Source of the DNA: an uncultured Allomuricauda sp.
GTDB taxonomy: Bacteria; Bacteroidota; Bacteroidia; Flavobacteriales; Flavobacteriaceae
Direction of reading: 5' to 3'
Assembly (NCBI RefSeq): GCF_947501165.1
Contig: NZ_CANMUU010000002.1
Coordinates: forward strand, 62,001 to 126,000
Length of the DNA stretch: 64,000 nt
Translations under genes and position numbers: made by a program
In this document: one piece after another, positions 34,778-44,322 of the stretch
How positions within the stretch are numbered: position 1 is the stretch's first letter
How the letters are laid out: each line of letters begins with the position of its first letter
Notes under the pieces: model-generated
Seen by the model: the letters and a program-made list of their open reading frames with translations, nothing else
Databases searched by the model: none
What the model was told of the DNA's origin: nothing

Positions 34778-36358
34778 ATGTGTAAACACTCCCATACATT
34801 TTTATATGGCGAAGACCATCTGACAGCAAGCATTGCTATAGATATTGCTAAAGGTGTCGTAAAAGCTGAATTCTCTAAATCATGTTTGGAAAAAGTTAGG
34901 AAAAGTGCAAAAATAGTGGGTGATATCGTGGATAAAGGAGATATCGTCTACGGTATCAATACTGGATTTGGTCCCCTTTGTAACACCAGAATTTCAAAAG
35001 AGGATACTAGAATTCTTCAATCCAACATACTACAAAGCCATAGTGTTGGAGTAGGAGAGCCTATTTCCAAAATGTTGGCCAAAATCATGTTGATTCTTAA
35101 AATCCATGCCTTGTCCAAAGGATATTCTGGAATACAAGAAACAACACTGAAGCGTATGTTGTGGCATGTGGAAAATGATGCGATTCCTGTAGTTCCATCA
35201 CAAGGTTCCGTAGGTGCTTCAGGAGATTTAGCTCCGCTATCCCATTTGTTTTTACCATTGATTGGGCTGGGCAAAGTAGAATATCAAGGCAAAAAAATTT
35301 CTACCCAGCAGCTGTTTGCAGAAACTAAACTAGTACCATTGGAACTTGGTCCAAAAGAAGGATTGGCACTAATTAATGGTACGCAGTTCATAGCGGCACA
35401 TGGAGTTTTGGTGGTACAAAAAATGCAATATGCATTGCGGCATGCAGATATTATCGGAGCTATGATGTTAGAAGGGCTTCAAGGTTCAATGAAACCGTTT
35501 CATGAAAAGCTACATGAAGTTCGTCCTTTTAAAGGAAATCAGCATGTAGCGGGAAGGATACGTACGTTGTTGCAGGGTTCCGAAATTTTGGAAGACCATA
35601 TTGATTGTGAACGGGTGCAGGACCCTTATTCTTTGCGATGCATACCACAAGTTCATGGCGCTTCGAGAAATGCTTGGCTTCATCTAAAAGAACTCTTGGA
35701 AACCGAGCTTAATTCGGTCACGGATAACCCTGTTATAATTGATGACGGCCTTGCCATCAGTGGTGGCAATTTTCACGGTCAACCCTTGGCCATGGCCATG
35801 GATTATGCAGCCTTGGCTTCTTCCGAATTAGGAAACATATCTGATCGTAGAATATATCTGGCTCTTGAGGGAAACAGTCCTGGTGTTCCCAAACTACTTA
35901 TGCAGGACACGGGGATAAACTCCGGTTACATGATTCTGCAATATACATCTGCCGCTTTGGCCAGTGAAAACAAGACCTTATGCTTTCCAGCCAGTGCGGA
36001 TAGTATTCCAACTTCTTTAGGACAAGAGGACCATGTGAGTATGGGTTCTATAAGTGGGAGAAAAGCGTTGCGAATCATCGAGAACGTAGAAAAGATTCTT
36101 GCCATTGAACTGTTGACAGCGGCTCAAGCTTTTGAATTTAGAAAACCTCTTAAATCTGGAATTGTTCTAGATGAAATATATAAATTCATACGTACCAAAG
36201 TATCTTTTGCTGAAAATGACAGGGTATTCTCTGATGATATTGAAAAGGGAATACAGATGATTCAGGAGGGTGAAATCATTAGTTTGGTAGAAGAGGTTAT
36301 GAAATCTAAAGGGTTGATATGGAACACCCCTTATCAAGAAGAATTTGAAAACTACTGA
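34778..36358 (+). CDS. hutH: Histidine ammonia-lyase
   Basis: This enzyme removes ammonia from histidine to give urocanate, the first step of the hut pathway. At 526 residues, the triad A147-S148-G149 in GASGDLAPLSH forms the MIO electrophile; YGINTGFGPL, EGLALINGTQ and ISGGNFHGQPLA complete the active site. The hutI frame begins around its stop codon (1-base gap to the preferred ATG). It is the first gene of hutH-hutI-hutU-hutG. Confidence 0.97.
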   Translation: MCKHSHTFLYGEDHLTASIAIDIAKGVVKAEFSKSCLEKVRKSAKIVGDIVDKGDIVYGINTGFGPLCNTRISKEDTRILQSNILQSHSVGVGEPISKMLAKIMLILKIHALSKGYSGIQETTLKRMLWHVENDAIPVVPSQGSVGASGDLAPLSHLFLPLIGLGKVEYQGKKISTQQLFAETKLVPLELGPKEGLALINGTQFIAAHGVLVVQKMQYALRHADIIGAMMLEGLQGSMKPFHEKLHEVRPFKGNQHVAGRIRTLLQGSEILEDHIDCERVQDPYSLRCIPQVHGASRNAWLHLKELLETELNSVTDNPVIIDDGLAISGGNFHGQPLAMAMDYAALASSELGNISDRRIYLALEGNSPGVPKLLMQDTGINSGYMILQYTSAALASENKTLCFPASADSIPTSLGQEDHVSMGSISGRKALRIIENVEKILAIELLTAAQAFEFRKPLKSGIVLDEIYKFIRTKVSFAENDRVFSDDIEKGIQMIQEGEIISLVEEVMKSKGLIWNTPYQEEFENY

Positions 36359-36359
36359 A

Positions 36360-37595
36360 ATGAATCAGAACGTATTAATAGGTCCTTTTGTACAACTTCT
36401 TCCCATGTCCGGATTGCCCTTGAAAGGAGCCCTGAATGATAGCCAATTATCTATTGTAAAAAATGGGGGAATTCTGGTTTCGGAAGGTAAGATTGTAAAG
36501 ACAGGCATCTTTGAAGATTTAATACAAGAAGCAGGTCAAATACATAAGATGGCAGGTGATCAAGTATGTGTACCTGGATTTGTTGACGCCCATACCCATA
36601 TTTGTTTCGGAGGAACCAGAGCTAGGGATTACGCACTTCGCAACGCAGGCGTATCCTATCTGGAAATAGCCAAAGCTGGTGGCGGAATTTGGGATACCGT
36701 AATCCAAACGCGGAAAGCGAGCCAATCAGAATTGGAAGAGGGAATCAAGGATAGAGCCCAAATACATTTGCAAAACGGTACTACAACCCTCGAGGTGAAA
36801 AGTGGTTATGGTCTCTCGGTTGAGGAGGAAATTAAAATGCTTCGCGCTATTCAAAATGCCAATGATTCATTGGAAGTCGATTTAATTCCTACCTGTTTGG
36901 CTGCCCACATTAAACCTAAGGATTGGAATGGAAATGGGAGCTATCTGGATGAAATAATCTCAAAACTATTTCCTGTTTTGAAGTCGGAAAATTTAGCCAA
37001 TAGGGTAGATGCCTTTGTTGAGGAAAGTGCTTTTACTCCTGCAGAAGTTGAAACCTATTTTCGGGAGGCGCTTAAGTTTGGATTTGATATCACCGTACAC
37101 GCAGATCAGTTCAATCCTGGTGGAAGTGAAGTTGCCGTAAAATTCAATGCCATCAGTGCTGATCATCTGGAAGCTAGTACTGAGAAGGAAATCAGTTTGC
37201 TCGCTAAAAGTGACGTGATTGCAACCGCTTTACCCGGAGCTTCCCTTGGTTTGGGATGTGAATTTACACCAGCTCGGAAGCTATTGGATGCGGGTGGCGC
37301 TTTAGCCATTGCAAGCGATCATAATCCTGGTTCGGCACCCATGGGAGACTTACTTACCCAAGCTAGTGTTCTGGGTGCTTTCGAAAAACTCTCAAATGCC
37401 GAAGTTTTGGCTGGAATCACATGTAGAGCCAGTGCCGCTCTAAACTTAAAAGACAGGGGTGTTCTTGCCCCAAATTGTATGGCCGATTTTATAAGCTTTC
37501 CCGCAAATAACTATCAAGAAATCACCTATCATCAAGGACAGTTGAAACCCTCTACGGTTTGGAAAAAGGGGCAACTGGTATTTGAAAGCAAGTAA
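36360..37595 (+). CDS. hutI: Imidazolonepropionase
   Basis: This amidohydrolase opens imidazolone-5-propionate to N-formimidoyl-L-glutamate, step three. The ATG at 36360, one base after the hutH stop, gives 411 residues; an ATG 15 bases earlier is possible. Metal ligands are in FVDAHTHICFGGTR, VHADQF and SADHLE, and ASDHNPG carries the catalytic Asp. Placement between hutH and hutU is close to the pathway order. Confidence 0.96.
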   Translation: MNQNVLIGPFVQLLPMSGLPLKGALNDSQLSIVKNGGILVSEGKIVKTGIFEDLIQEAGQIHKMAGDQVCVPGFVDAHTHICFGGTRARDYALRNAGVSYLEIAKAGGGIWDTVIQTRKASQSELEEGIKDRAQIHLQNGTTTLEVKSGYGLSVEEEIKMLRAIQNANDSLEVDLIPTCLAAHIKPKDWNGNGSYLDEIISKLFPVLKSENLANRVDAFVEESAFTPAEVETYFREALKFGFDITVHADQFNPGGSEVAVKFNAISADHLEASTEKEISLLAKSDVIATALPGASLGLGCEFTPARKLLDAGGALAIASDHNPGSAPMGDLLTQASVLGAFEKLSNAEVLAGITCRASAALNLKDRGVLAPNCMADFISFPANNYQEITYHQGQLKPSTVWKKGQLVFESK

Positions 37596-37596
37596 T

Positions 37597-39609
37597 ATGG
37601 AGTCTAAAGATTTTAAATCACAAGTACTACAGGGAATTCCAAAGCAACTTCCACCACCTCGAGCATATCCCAAAGGGGGTAATCCTGCTCCCAAACGCAA
37701 GGATATTCTTTCCGTTGAGGAAAAAAAGCTGGCCGTAAGAAATGCCTTGCGCTATTTCCCAAAAGAATGGCACGCTGAGCTGGCTAAGGAATTTGCTTCG
37801 GAACTACAGACTTACGGACGGATTTATATGTATCGGTTTAAACCCAAATATGATATATATGCTCGTCCTATTGATGAATATCCTGCAAAATCAAAGCAAG
37901 CTGCAGCCATTATGCTCATGATTCAAAACAATTTGGACCCCGCTGTGGCTCAACATCCCGAAGAATTGATTACCTACGGAGGTAATGGAGCTGTGTTTCA
38001 AAATTGGGCGCAATATCTTTTGACATTGAAGTATTTGGCTGAAATGACAGATGAACAGACCTTACATATGTATTCTGGACATCCGATGGGTTTGTTTCCT
38101 TCATCTCCTAGTGCGCCAAGGGTTGTTGTTACCAATGGGATGATGATTCCAAATTATTCGCAGCCTGATGACTGGGAAAAATTCAATGCCTTGGGAGTTA
38201 CGCAGTATGGACAAATGACAGCTGGCTCTTATATGTACATTGGACCTCAAGGCATTGTGCACGGTACCGCAATTACCGTAATGAATGCCTTTAGAAAAGT
38301 ATTGGGCCATGGAGATTCCCCTAACGGAAAGGTATTTTTAACTGCTGGTTTAGGTGGAATGAGCGGTGCGCAGCCTAAGGCTGGGAACATTGCAGAATGC
38401 ATAACGGTGTGTGCAGAGGTTAATCCTGAAGCTGCCCTTAAAAGACACCAACAGGGGTGGGTTGATGAGGTGTGGGAGACTATTCCCGATTTGGTATCAC
38501 GAACCAAGAAAGCCATTGCGAACAAAGAGGTGGTTTCCTTAGCCTATATTGGAAATGTGGTTGAGGTTTGGGAACGATTTTACGAGGAGAACATTTTTAT
38601 TCATTTAGGTTCTGATCAGACTTCCTTGCATAATCCATGGGCAGGAGGGTATTATCCCGTTGGGCTTTCATTTGAAGAAGCAAATACGATGATGGCTGAA
38701 AATCCATCTGCCTTTAAGGAAAAAGTTCAGGAATCACTTAGGAGACAAATAAATGCGATAAACAAGCATACTGCTCGGGGTACCTATTTTTTTGATTATG
38801 GCAATGCCTTTTTACTGGAAGTGTCTAGGGCTGGCGGTGATGTTATGGCCACCAATCAAATAGATTTTAGATACCCATCCTATGTGCAGGATATACTTGG
38901 GCCCATGTGTTTTGATTATGGTTTTGGGCCGTTCAGATGGGTTTGTACTTCTGGAAATCCAACAGACTTGGAAAAGACCGATGCCATTGCTCTTTCCATT
39001 ATGAGCGATATAAAGGAAAACGCTCCTCAGGAAATTCAGCAACAGATGCAAGACAACATAAAATGGATTGAGGAAGCTGGGCAGAATAAATTGGTGGTAG
39101 GTTCACAAGCTAGGATTTTGTATGCAGATGCCGAGGGTCGGTCCAAAATTGCAAATGCGTTTAATGATGCAATTGCTTCAGGGAAAATTACAGCTCCTAT
39201 AGTTTTGGGAAGAGATCATCACGACGTTAGTGGAACCGATTCTCCCTTTAGGGAAACCAGCAATATTTATGATGGAAGTAAGTTTACCGCAGATATGGCT
39301 ATTCATAATGTGATTGGGGATAGTTTTAGAGGTGCAACTTGGGTTTCTATCCATAATGGTGGAGGTGTTGGATGGGGTGAGGTTATAAATGGAGGGTTTG
39401 GGCTGGTTCTGGATGGTTCGGGGGAAGCTTCTAACCGTTTAAAAAATATGCTGTTCTATGATGTGAACAATGGTATTTCGCGAAGAAGTTGGGCTAGAAA
39501 TGAAGAAGCGCTTTTTGCGATTAAACGGGAAATGAAAAGAACACCCAACTTAAAGGTAACCTTGCCCAACTTGGTGGAAACCGATATTTTAAATCATCTT
39601 TTTGAATAA
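37597..39609 (+). CDS. hutU: Urocanate hydratase, long form
   Basis: This enzyme converts urocanate to imidazolone propionate using tightly bound NAD as electrophile. From the ATG at 37597 it has 670 residues, about 110 more than the Pseudomonas or Bacillus enzymes; long forms are known in Bacteroidota. Core motifs: TYGGNGAVFQNWAQY, YMYIGPQGIVHGT, GLGGMSGAQPKA, and GSDQTSLHNPWAGGYYP. NAD-site residues occur near MCFDYGFGPFRWVCTSG. One base separates it from hutI. Confidence 0.95.
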   Translation: MESKDFKSQVLQGIPKQLPPPRAYPKGGNPAPKRKDILSVEEKKLAVRNALRYFPKEWHAELAKEFASELQTYGRIYMYRFKPKYDIYARPIDEYPAKSKQAAAIMLMIQNNLDPAVAQHPEELITYGGNGAVFQNWAQYLLTLKYLAEMTDEQTLHMYSGHPMGLFPSSPSAPRVVVTNGMMIPNYSQPDDWEKFNALGVTQYGQMTAGSYMYIGPQGIVHGTAITVMNAFRKVLGHGDSPNGKVFLTAGLGGMSGAQPKAGNIAECITVCAEVNPEAALKRHQQGWVDEVWETIPDLVSRTKKAIANKEVVSLAYIGNVVEVWERFYEENIFIHLGSDQTSLHNPWAGGYYPVGLSFEEANTMMAENPSAFKEKVQESLRRQINAINKHTARGTYFFDYGNAFLLEVSRAGGDVMATNQIDFRYPSYVQDILGPMCFDYGFGPFRWVCTSGNPTDLEKTDAIALSIMSDIKENAPQEIQQQMQDNIKWIEEAGQNKLVVGSQARILYADAEGRSKIANAFNDAIASGKITAPIVLGRDHHDVSGTDSPFRETSNIYDGSKFTADMAIHNVIGDSFRGATWVSIHNGGGVGWGEVINGGFGLVLDGSGEASNRLKNMLFYDVNNGISRRSWARNEEALFAIKREMKRTPNLKVTLPNLVETDILNHLFE

Positions 39610-39610
39610 C

Positions 39611-40582
39611 ATGAAGAACTATAAGGAACCAAGTACGGATAACTGGACAGGGCGTGTTAGCAACTCTGACTTATACCTTCATGAAATAGTGAATTGCGTT
39701 CCTTTTAGTGAAAATTTCAAATCCAAAGGAAGGTCCATAGCCTTATTCGGTTATTCTTGCGATGAGGGGGTAAAAAGAAACCAAGGTAGGACAGGCGCCA
39801 AAGATGGTCCTGATACCATTCGTAAGAGTCTAGGAAAGATGCCCAACCATTTACCCAATGGAGTTCAGTTGTATGATTTGGGTAATCTAACTTGTATCAA
39901 AAGAGATATGGAGGCTACCCAGAAATCCCTCGCGGAAGTTGTTTCTTTCTTGCTACAAAAGAAACAGTTTCCCATTGTACTTGGTGGTGGACATGATATG
40001 TCGTATGGACATTTTCATGGCATTAAATCCTATCTGGTTTCAAAGCAAAAACATCCAAACATAGGAATTATCAACTTTGATGCACATTTTGATTTACGCC
40101 AAAATGGGAATGGGAACAATTCCGGTACTCCGTTTTATCAGATCGCAAAGGAATGTGAAGCAGAAAACGAAGTTTTCCGTTATTTATGTATGGGTATTCG
40201 AAAAGACGCCAATGACCGTTTACTTTTTCAAACAGCTAAAGATTTGAATGTTACCTATGTGCTTTCTGATAACTTCAGACTACAGTTTTTAGAAGAAATA
40301 AACACTTGGATTCATGCTTTCGCTAAATCGGTTGACTACATATATGTAACAATAGATTTAGATGGTTTTTCTTCTGCTTATGCTCCTGGAGTGAGTGCTC
40401 CTTCACCCATGGGTTTTACGCCACAAATTGTATTAGAATGCATTAAAACAATCGTTTCGACCGAAAAACTGATAAGCATTGATATTGCCGAAATGAATCC
40501 TAGATATGACGTTGATGAAAAGACTGCAAAACTTGCTGCCTCATTGGTTCATAATTTGATGCATACCATGTACAAAGTATAG
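39611..40582 (+). CDS. hutG: Formimidoylglutamase
   Basis: This arginase-family manganese enzyme hydrolyses N-formimidoylglutamate to glutamate and formamide, completing the short hut route. The ATG at 39611 gives 323 residues; a TTG nine bases upstream would overlap hutU and is less likely. Metal-binding motifs are VLGGGHDMSYGHF, NFDAHFDLR and IDLDGFSSAYAPGVSAPS. It is the last gene of the operon; no hutT/hutM transporter is adjacent. Confidence 0.95.
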   Translation: MKNYKEPSTDNWTGRVSNSDLYLHEIVNCVPFSENFKSKGRSIALFGYSCDEGVKRNQGRTGAKDGPDTIRKSLGKMPNHLPNGVQLYDLGNLTCIKRDMEATQKSLAEVVSFLLQKKQFPIVLGGGHDMSYGHFHGIKSYLVSKQKHPNIGIINFDAHFDLRQNGNGNNSGTPFYQIAKECEAENEVFRYLCMGIRKDANDRLLFQTAKDLNVTYVLSDNFRLQFLEEINTWIHAFAKSVDYIYVTIDLDGFSSAYAPGVSAPSPMGFTPQIVLECIKTIVSTEKLISIDIAEMNPRYDVDEKTAKLAASLVHNLMHTMYKV

Positions 40583-40633
40583 GAGAATCCTTCCCCAATT
40601 TCAACAGCGTTGGTGGAAGCGTAAACTTGAATC

Positions 40634-41020
40634 TTATAAAGTTCTTTCCCTACTGGTCATTTTGATTAACAAAGGGAGTTGGAGCAGAAACAACCCTAAA
40701 AGAGAAATACCCATAGCCAACGTTTTCGATATTTTAAGTCCTTGAAACAAGTTTTCTGTTAAAGCTACACGATATGAAAAAACCATATCAAAAAAGGAAG
40801 AACCTTCTTCTGGATAGAAAACCAGCAAGCTTAAGGACAGGATAAAGACTAAAGATATTAGTAACCAACCTTTCCTTGATACAAGAGGAGACGCGACCTT
40901 TTGTTGTATTTCTATGGTGTTCATTACATTGCTCAAGAAATCTTGGGATGGTTTTTCCAAACCAACTTGGTCCAATGCTGTTTTCAATACCTTTTCCTGT
41001 TCTTTGGATAGCTTTTCCAT
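40634..41020 (-). CDS. Putative small membrane anti-sigma protein
   Basis: This 128-residue protein has a soluble N-terminus (residues 1-48) and two transmembrane helices (about 50-68, LLISLVFILSLSLLVF; and 98-117, TLAMGISLLGLFLLQLPLL). It starts 5 bases after an ECF sigma gene, which suggests that it is the cognate anti-sigma factor or a membrane partner. There is no zinc motif and no detectable family, so the function is inferred from context. Confidence 0.65.
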   Translation of the reverse strand: MEKLSKEQEKVLKTALDQVGLEKPSQDFLSNVMNTIEIQQKVASPLVSRKGWLLISLVFILSLSLLVFYPEEGSSFFDMVFSYRVALTENLFQGLKISKTLAMGISLLGLFLLQLPLLIKMTSRERTL

Positions 41021-41025
41021 AATTT

Positions 41026-41598
41026 CTAATCCTTTTCGTTGACCACAGGATTAGGTTGCAACAGTTCGTACAACTTTTTCCTGCTTCTATGTAATTTTAC
41101 CTTAACATTATCATCGGTTAAACGAGTAACCTTTCCAATCTCTTTGATGCTCAATTCTTCAAAATAAAAGAGGGTCACAACCGCCGCTTCACTTTCAGAA
41201 AGCCTGGAAATACATTTTTTGATGAAATCTTTACGTTCCAAATCCTCCAACCTTTCTAATGGATTTTCTGTAAAAGTTAAGTTGCTTTCGGTGATTTCTT
41301 CTAGTAATGTATCTGTTTTTTGTCTTTTTTTATTTTTTCTGATATGATCTAAAGCGGTCCTGTATGCAATCCGATACAGCCAAGTAGTGAATTTAGAGTC
41401 CCCTTTAAAATCCTTTAGGGACTTATATGCTTTGATGAACACATCCTGAGCTACTTCTTCTGAGGCTTCTTTAGTTTTTATCATACGTACGACCAGCGTA
41501 AAAACATAGTTTTGATGTTTTTCCACGAGCCTGCCAAAGGCGCGGGTATCCCCGTCCAGGGTACATTTAATCAAATATTGGTCGGTACTGTCAGTCAT
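41026..41598 (-). CDS. ECF-type RNA polymerase sigma factor
   Basis: This 190-residue protein has region 2 (FGRLVEKHQNYVFTLVVRMI, EEVAQDVFIKAYKSL, FTTWLYRIAYRTALDHIR) and region 4 (LSESEAAVVTLFYFEELSIKEIGKVTRLTDDNVKVKLHRSRKKLYELL). It is the second ECF factor in the window and is distinct from the one at 16778. It is paired with a small membrane protein and divergent from a DUF6249 membrane protein gene, which may be a target. Confidence 0.93.
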   Translation of the reverse strand: MTDSTDQYLIKCTLDGDTRAFGRLVEKHQNYVFTLVVRMIKTKEASEEVAQDVFIKAYKSLKDFKGDSKFTTWLYRIAYRTALDHIRKNKKRQKTDTLLEEITESNLTFTENPLERLEDLERKDFIKKCISRLSESEAAVVTLFYFEELSIKEIGKVTRLTDDNVKVKLHRSRKKLYELLQPNPVVNEKD

Positions 41599-41731
41599 TT
41601 TTCAACCCATAAGACGTAAGGGAAGGTAAAATGGTTACAAAAAAACTTTTTTTCTTGTAACTGTAACCTATTTGGAAAAGGTCGCGTCCTAGAATCAAAT
41701 ACGAATTTTAAAACCATTTAAACTTTATACT

Positions 41732-42085
41732 ATGGATAATTCAGAAATCATTATTATTCCCATAATGTTTGGGGTCATTTTTGGGATATTTTACCTCTTC
41801 ATTTCGGCAAGAAACAAAGAAAGATTAGCATTAATTGAAAAAGGAGCAGATGCCTCCATATTTTATGGAAAGAGTTCTCGAGTCACTCCCATTTGGAAAG
41901 TAATAGTAATAAATCTAGCCACTCTAATGATGGGAATCGGCCTCGGTATCTTTACGGCAGGAATATTGATATCTTTAGGTATGGATGATGATATTGTTGG
42001 TCCTGGAGCGGGATTCTTCATGGCTGGAGCCGGTTTGCTGACAGGTTTTTTTATCACCAAGAAAATGACGGAAAACAAAGAATAA
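41732..42085 (+). CDS. DUF6249-like small membrane protein
   Basis: This 117-residue protein has three hydrophobic helices: an N-terminal one (IIIIPIMFGVIFGIFYLFI), a middle one (VIVINLATLMMGIGLGIF) and a Gly-rich one (GPGAGFFMAGAGLLTGFF). The conserved linker ARNKERLALIEKGAD is typical of DUF6249 proteins that accompany ECF sigma factors in flavobacteria. It is divergent from the ECF gene at 41598, with 133 bases between. Role unknown. Confidence 0.8.
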   Translation: MDNSEIIIIPIMFGVIFGIFYLFISARNKERLALIEKGADASIFYGKSSRVTPIWKVIVINLATLMMGIGLGIFTAGILISLGMDDDIVGPGAGFFMAGAGLLTGFFITKKMTENKE

Positions 42086-42107
42086 AATCAAAGCGAACGG
42101 GAATGAT

Positions 42108-42140
42108 AGACCTTTCAAAGAACTTTGAAGGGTCTTTTTA
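42108..42140 (+). terminator. Terminator of the DUF6249 gene
   Basis: A 13-bp stem (AGACCTTTCAAAG with CTTTGAAGGGTCT, one G-T pair) with a 2-base minimal loop is followed by TTTTTA. It overlaps the stop of the convergent rsmD. Confidence 0.85.
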
Positions 42141-42683
42141 TTCAGGTTTGATGAAAAAACTGAATACACTCCCACCATATTTACGGGCTTCACTAAAGTG
42201 TTCAATGGTGCTTAAATCGGTTTGGTCGCTATGCTCAATAATCAATAGCCCATCTTCTAAAAGTAACTTCCGCTCAAAAACTAATAGAACAATCTTAGCA
42301 ACCTCATCAAAAGGAAGATTATAGGGAGGGTCTGCGAATACAATATCTGCCTTTTCAGAAGTTCGTTCCAGAAACTTAAAAACATCCGATTTTATTGCTT
42401 GAATAGGAAACCCCAGTTCTTTGGCGGTTTTAGAAATAAACTGAACACAGCTAGCATAAGAGTCTACAGCAATAATGGATTTACTTCCACGAGAAGCAAA
42501 TTCAAAAGATATGTTTCCCGTTCCCGAAAACAAATCCAGTATTTTCAAATGTTCCAAATAGTAACGGTTGTTGAGTATGTTGAACAACCCCTCTTTAGCC
42601 ATATCGGTTGTTGGTCTTACAGGAAGCTTTTTAGGTGCGGTAAGCCTTTTTCCCTTATACGTCCCTGCTATAATTCGCATCAA
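42138..42683 (-). CDS. rsmD: 16S rRNA (guanine966-N2)-methyltransferase
   Basis: This 181-residue SAM-dependent enzyme methylates G966 of 16S rRNA. It begins MRIIAGTYKGKRL, has the SAM motif LDLFSGTGNISFEFASRG, and carries the catalytic DPPYNLPF (about residue 128). Its ATG overlaps the stop of the upstream DUF3822 gene by four bases. Length matches the family. Confidence 0.95.
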   Translation of the reverse strand: MMRIIAGTYKGKRLTAPKKLPVRPTTDMAKEGLFNILNNRYYLEHLKILDLFSGTGNISFEFASRGSKSIIAVDSYASCVQFISKTAKELGFPIQAIKSDVFKFLERTSEKADIVFADPPYNLPFDEVAKIVLLVFERKLLLEDGLLIIEHSDQTDLSTIEHFSEARKYGGSVFSFFIKPE

Positions 42684-43501
42684 AGGGAATTTAAAATGGT
42701 GAAATCTATAGTATCTACATCATCAGGATTTTGTAGATCGAAAGAATGTGGAGGTGCAAACACTGAAATGTTTTTGACGTAGGTATGGCATAGTTGGTAT
42801 AGTTCATCATCCTCTTCAATCTGTCCAAAAAGCCGTAAATGCACATTTTCTGTCCCAAGCTCTAGTTGTTCTAAGGTAAACAGTAGGTAATATAGGAAGT
42901 CTTCTTTAGTTTTATATTCAAAGAAATTGTAGAGCAGTAATTTTTTTTCGGATAGTACCACAACTTCCATTTCTCGTTCAGCTACTTGAACATAGCAATA
43001 GGTTTTGGAGGATTTACTAGAATTATCCAAAAGTGAAGATACCAAGACAGAGCCACTGTGTTTAAATGTAAATTCACCAAAAAGGTCAAAAATGTAGTTG
43101 TTTACGTTAGCAAACGGAATATAAACATTGACCAATTCATGATTGTCCAACTCATCAAAGACCACAAAATCGTTGGCCATCATTTTTGCATTGAATTTTA
43201 GATAATTAGGTAATTCTGCCTTGTTGAAAAGAGGTTTGGGCACCATGCTAAAAAAGCCATTCTTATGTACCACCATTACTTCTTTGAAAGAAGTATTGGA
43301 TAGATTCCTTTCATTAAGGATATTCTTGAGTTCTTTCAGCAGAAGATAAGGCGTAGAAGAGGTCTTGAATGGGATATTTTCGTGAGCCAGAATCTTTTTG
43401 GAAATAGTGTCCAGCGCACAAAAAGAAAGTCCATTCAAACCAACTTGAATGGACAGTTTCTTAAAATTGTTATCTATGAAATTATTCTCCTTTTCTGTCA
43501 T
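42680..43501 (-). CDS. DUF3822-family protein
   Basis: This 273-residue protein starts at MTEKENNFIDNNFKKLS; the frame extends seven codons further, but this ATG overlaps the upstream gene by only 20 bases. The sequence has motifs of DUF3822 (LSIQVGLNGLSFCALD, FNKAELPNYLKFN, LLLYNFFEYKTKEDFLYYLLF), an ASKHA-like fold seen only in Bacteroidota and always next to rsmD. The function is unknown; the conserved pairing suggests a link to rRNA methylation or ribosome assembly. Confidence 0.85.
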   Translation of the reverse strand: MTEKENNFIDNNFKKLSIQVGLNGLSFCALDTISKKILAHENIPFKTSSTPYLLLKELKNILNERNLSNTSFKEVMVVHKNGFFSMVPKPLFNKAELPNYLKFNAKMMANDFVVFDELDNHELVNVYIPFANVNNYIFDLFGEFTFKHSGSVLVSSLLDNSSKSSKTYCYVQVAEREMEVVVLSEKKLLLYNFFEYKTKEDFLYYLLFTLEQLELGTENVHLRLFGQIEEDDELYQLCHTYVKNISVFAPPHSFDLQNPDDVDTIDFTILNSL

Positions 43502-44216
43502 AAATCGGTGGCCAATTTCCATTGGTGCTTACATCAGTAAGTGAACCAACCTTAATCTCCGTACCATTAACCTCCTCAACACTTTGATGTGCATTCTCTC
43601 TATCCAATAAGTCCTTGGGCTGGTCGTATAACACAACATCCTTCTTTATCTTGGCTTCAAATACGGGAGCTTTGTATCCGCTTTTGTCTATAATGTCCGC
43701 CTTCATCTCAAATTTTTCGTTGTTCTGGGCATAAGGGACATCCATCATATTTTTATATCGGCTGTCACTCTTAAAGAGTGAATCCTTTACTTTTACAAAA
43801 CCTAAGGTATCAACAATTACGGTATCAACCTGCAAGTCAATTTGATATACCTTGTTGTAACGCATAAAAGAAGAATCCTTCTGTTGCGTAATGGTATAAC
43901 TGCCAGTATCCACAAATTTGATAAGGCTATTGAAGTCCTTTGCAAATTTGCCGTTGACTGTTTTGTAGGCTTCTTGGGCATCTCTGATGTCCTTAAGTTT
44001 GGCAATCACTTGTGAAAACCTTTCCTTTCGTACTTTCTTGAATTCAATGGGTGCATTGATGGACCCATAAATCTTGTATCCAAGGAAAATGCTTAGAAGA
44101 CCAAAAACTATGACTAAAATTGGTTTGATTTTCTGTGGCAGGAACCTATCAATTAGGAAAACAAGGCCTATGGTCACTAGGCATATTAAAATAACTATAA
44201 GAATTAAGCTTAACAT
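43482..44216 (-). CDS. Membrane-anchored protein of unknown function
   Basis: From MLSLILIVILICLVTIG (44216) it has 244 residues; an upstream in-frame ATG at 44258 adds 14 polar residues. Two N-terminal helices (residues 1-20 and 31-48) anchor a periplasmic or cytosolic region of about 190 residues. That region contains a helical segment (KKVRKERFSQVIAKLKDIRDAQEAY), as in pilin-like N-termini, then a beta-rich part. Its 3' end overlaps the DUF3822 start, so it belongs to the same unit. No family named. Confidence 0.75.
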   Translation of the reverse strand: MLSLILIVILICLVTIGLVFLIDRFLPQKIKPILVIVFGLLSIFLGYKIYGSINAPIEFKKVRKERFSQVIAKLKDIRDAQEAYKTVNGKFAKDFNSLIKFVDTGSYTITQQKDSSFMRYNKVYQIDLQVDTVIVDTLGFVKVKDSLFKSDSRYKNMMDVPYAQNNEKFEMKADIIDKSGYKAPVFEAKIKKDVVLYDQPKDLLDRENAHQSVEEVNGTEIKVGSLTDVSTNGNWPPIYDRKGE

Positions 44217-44322
44217 ACTATTATTGTCTTTCTGAGTTAATTTAGCGGTTAAAGACAAATCTACAATTTTTTTTTAATCACGAAACTTTTTGCTTTAAAA
44301 TTCAGGAGTATCTTTAGCCAGC

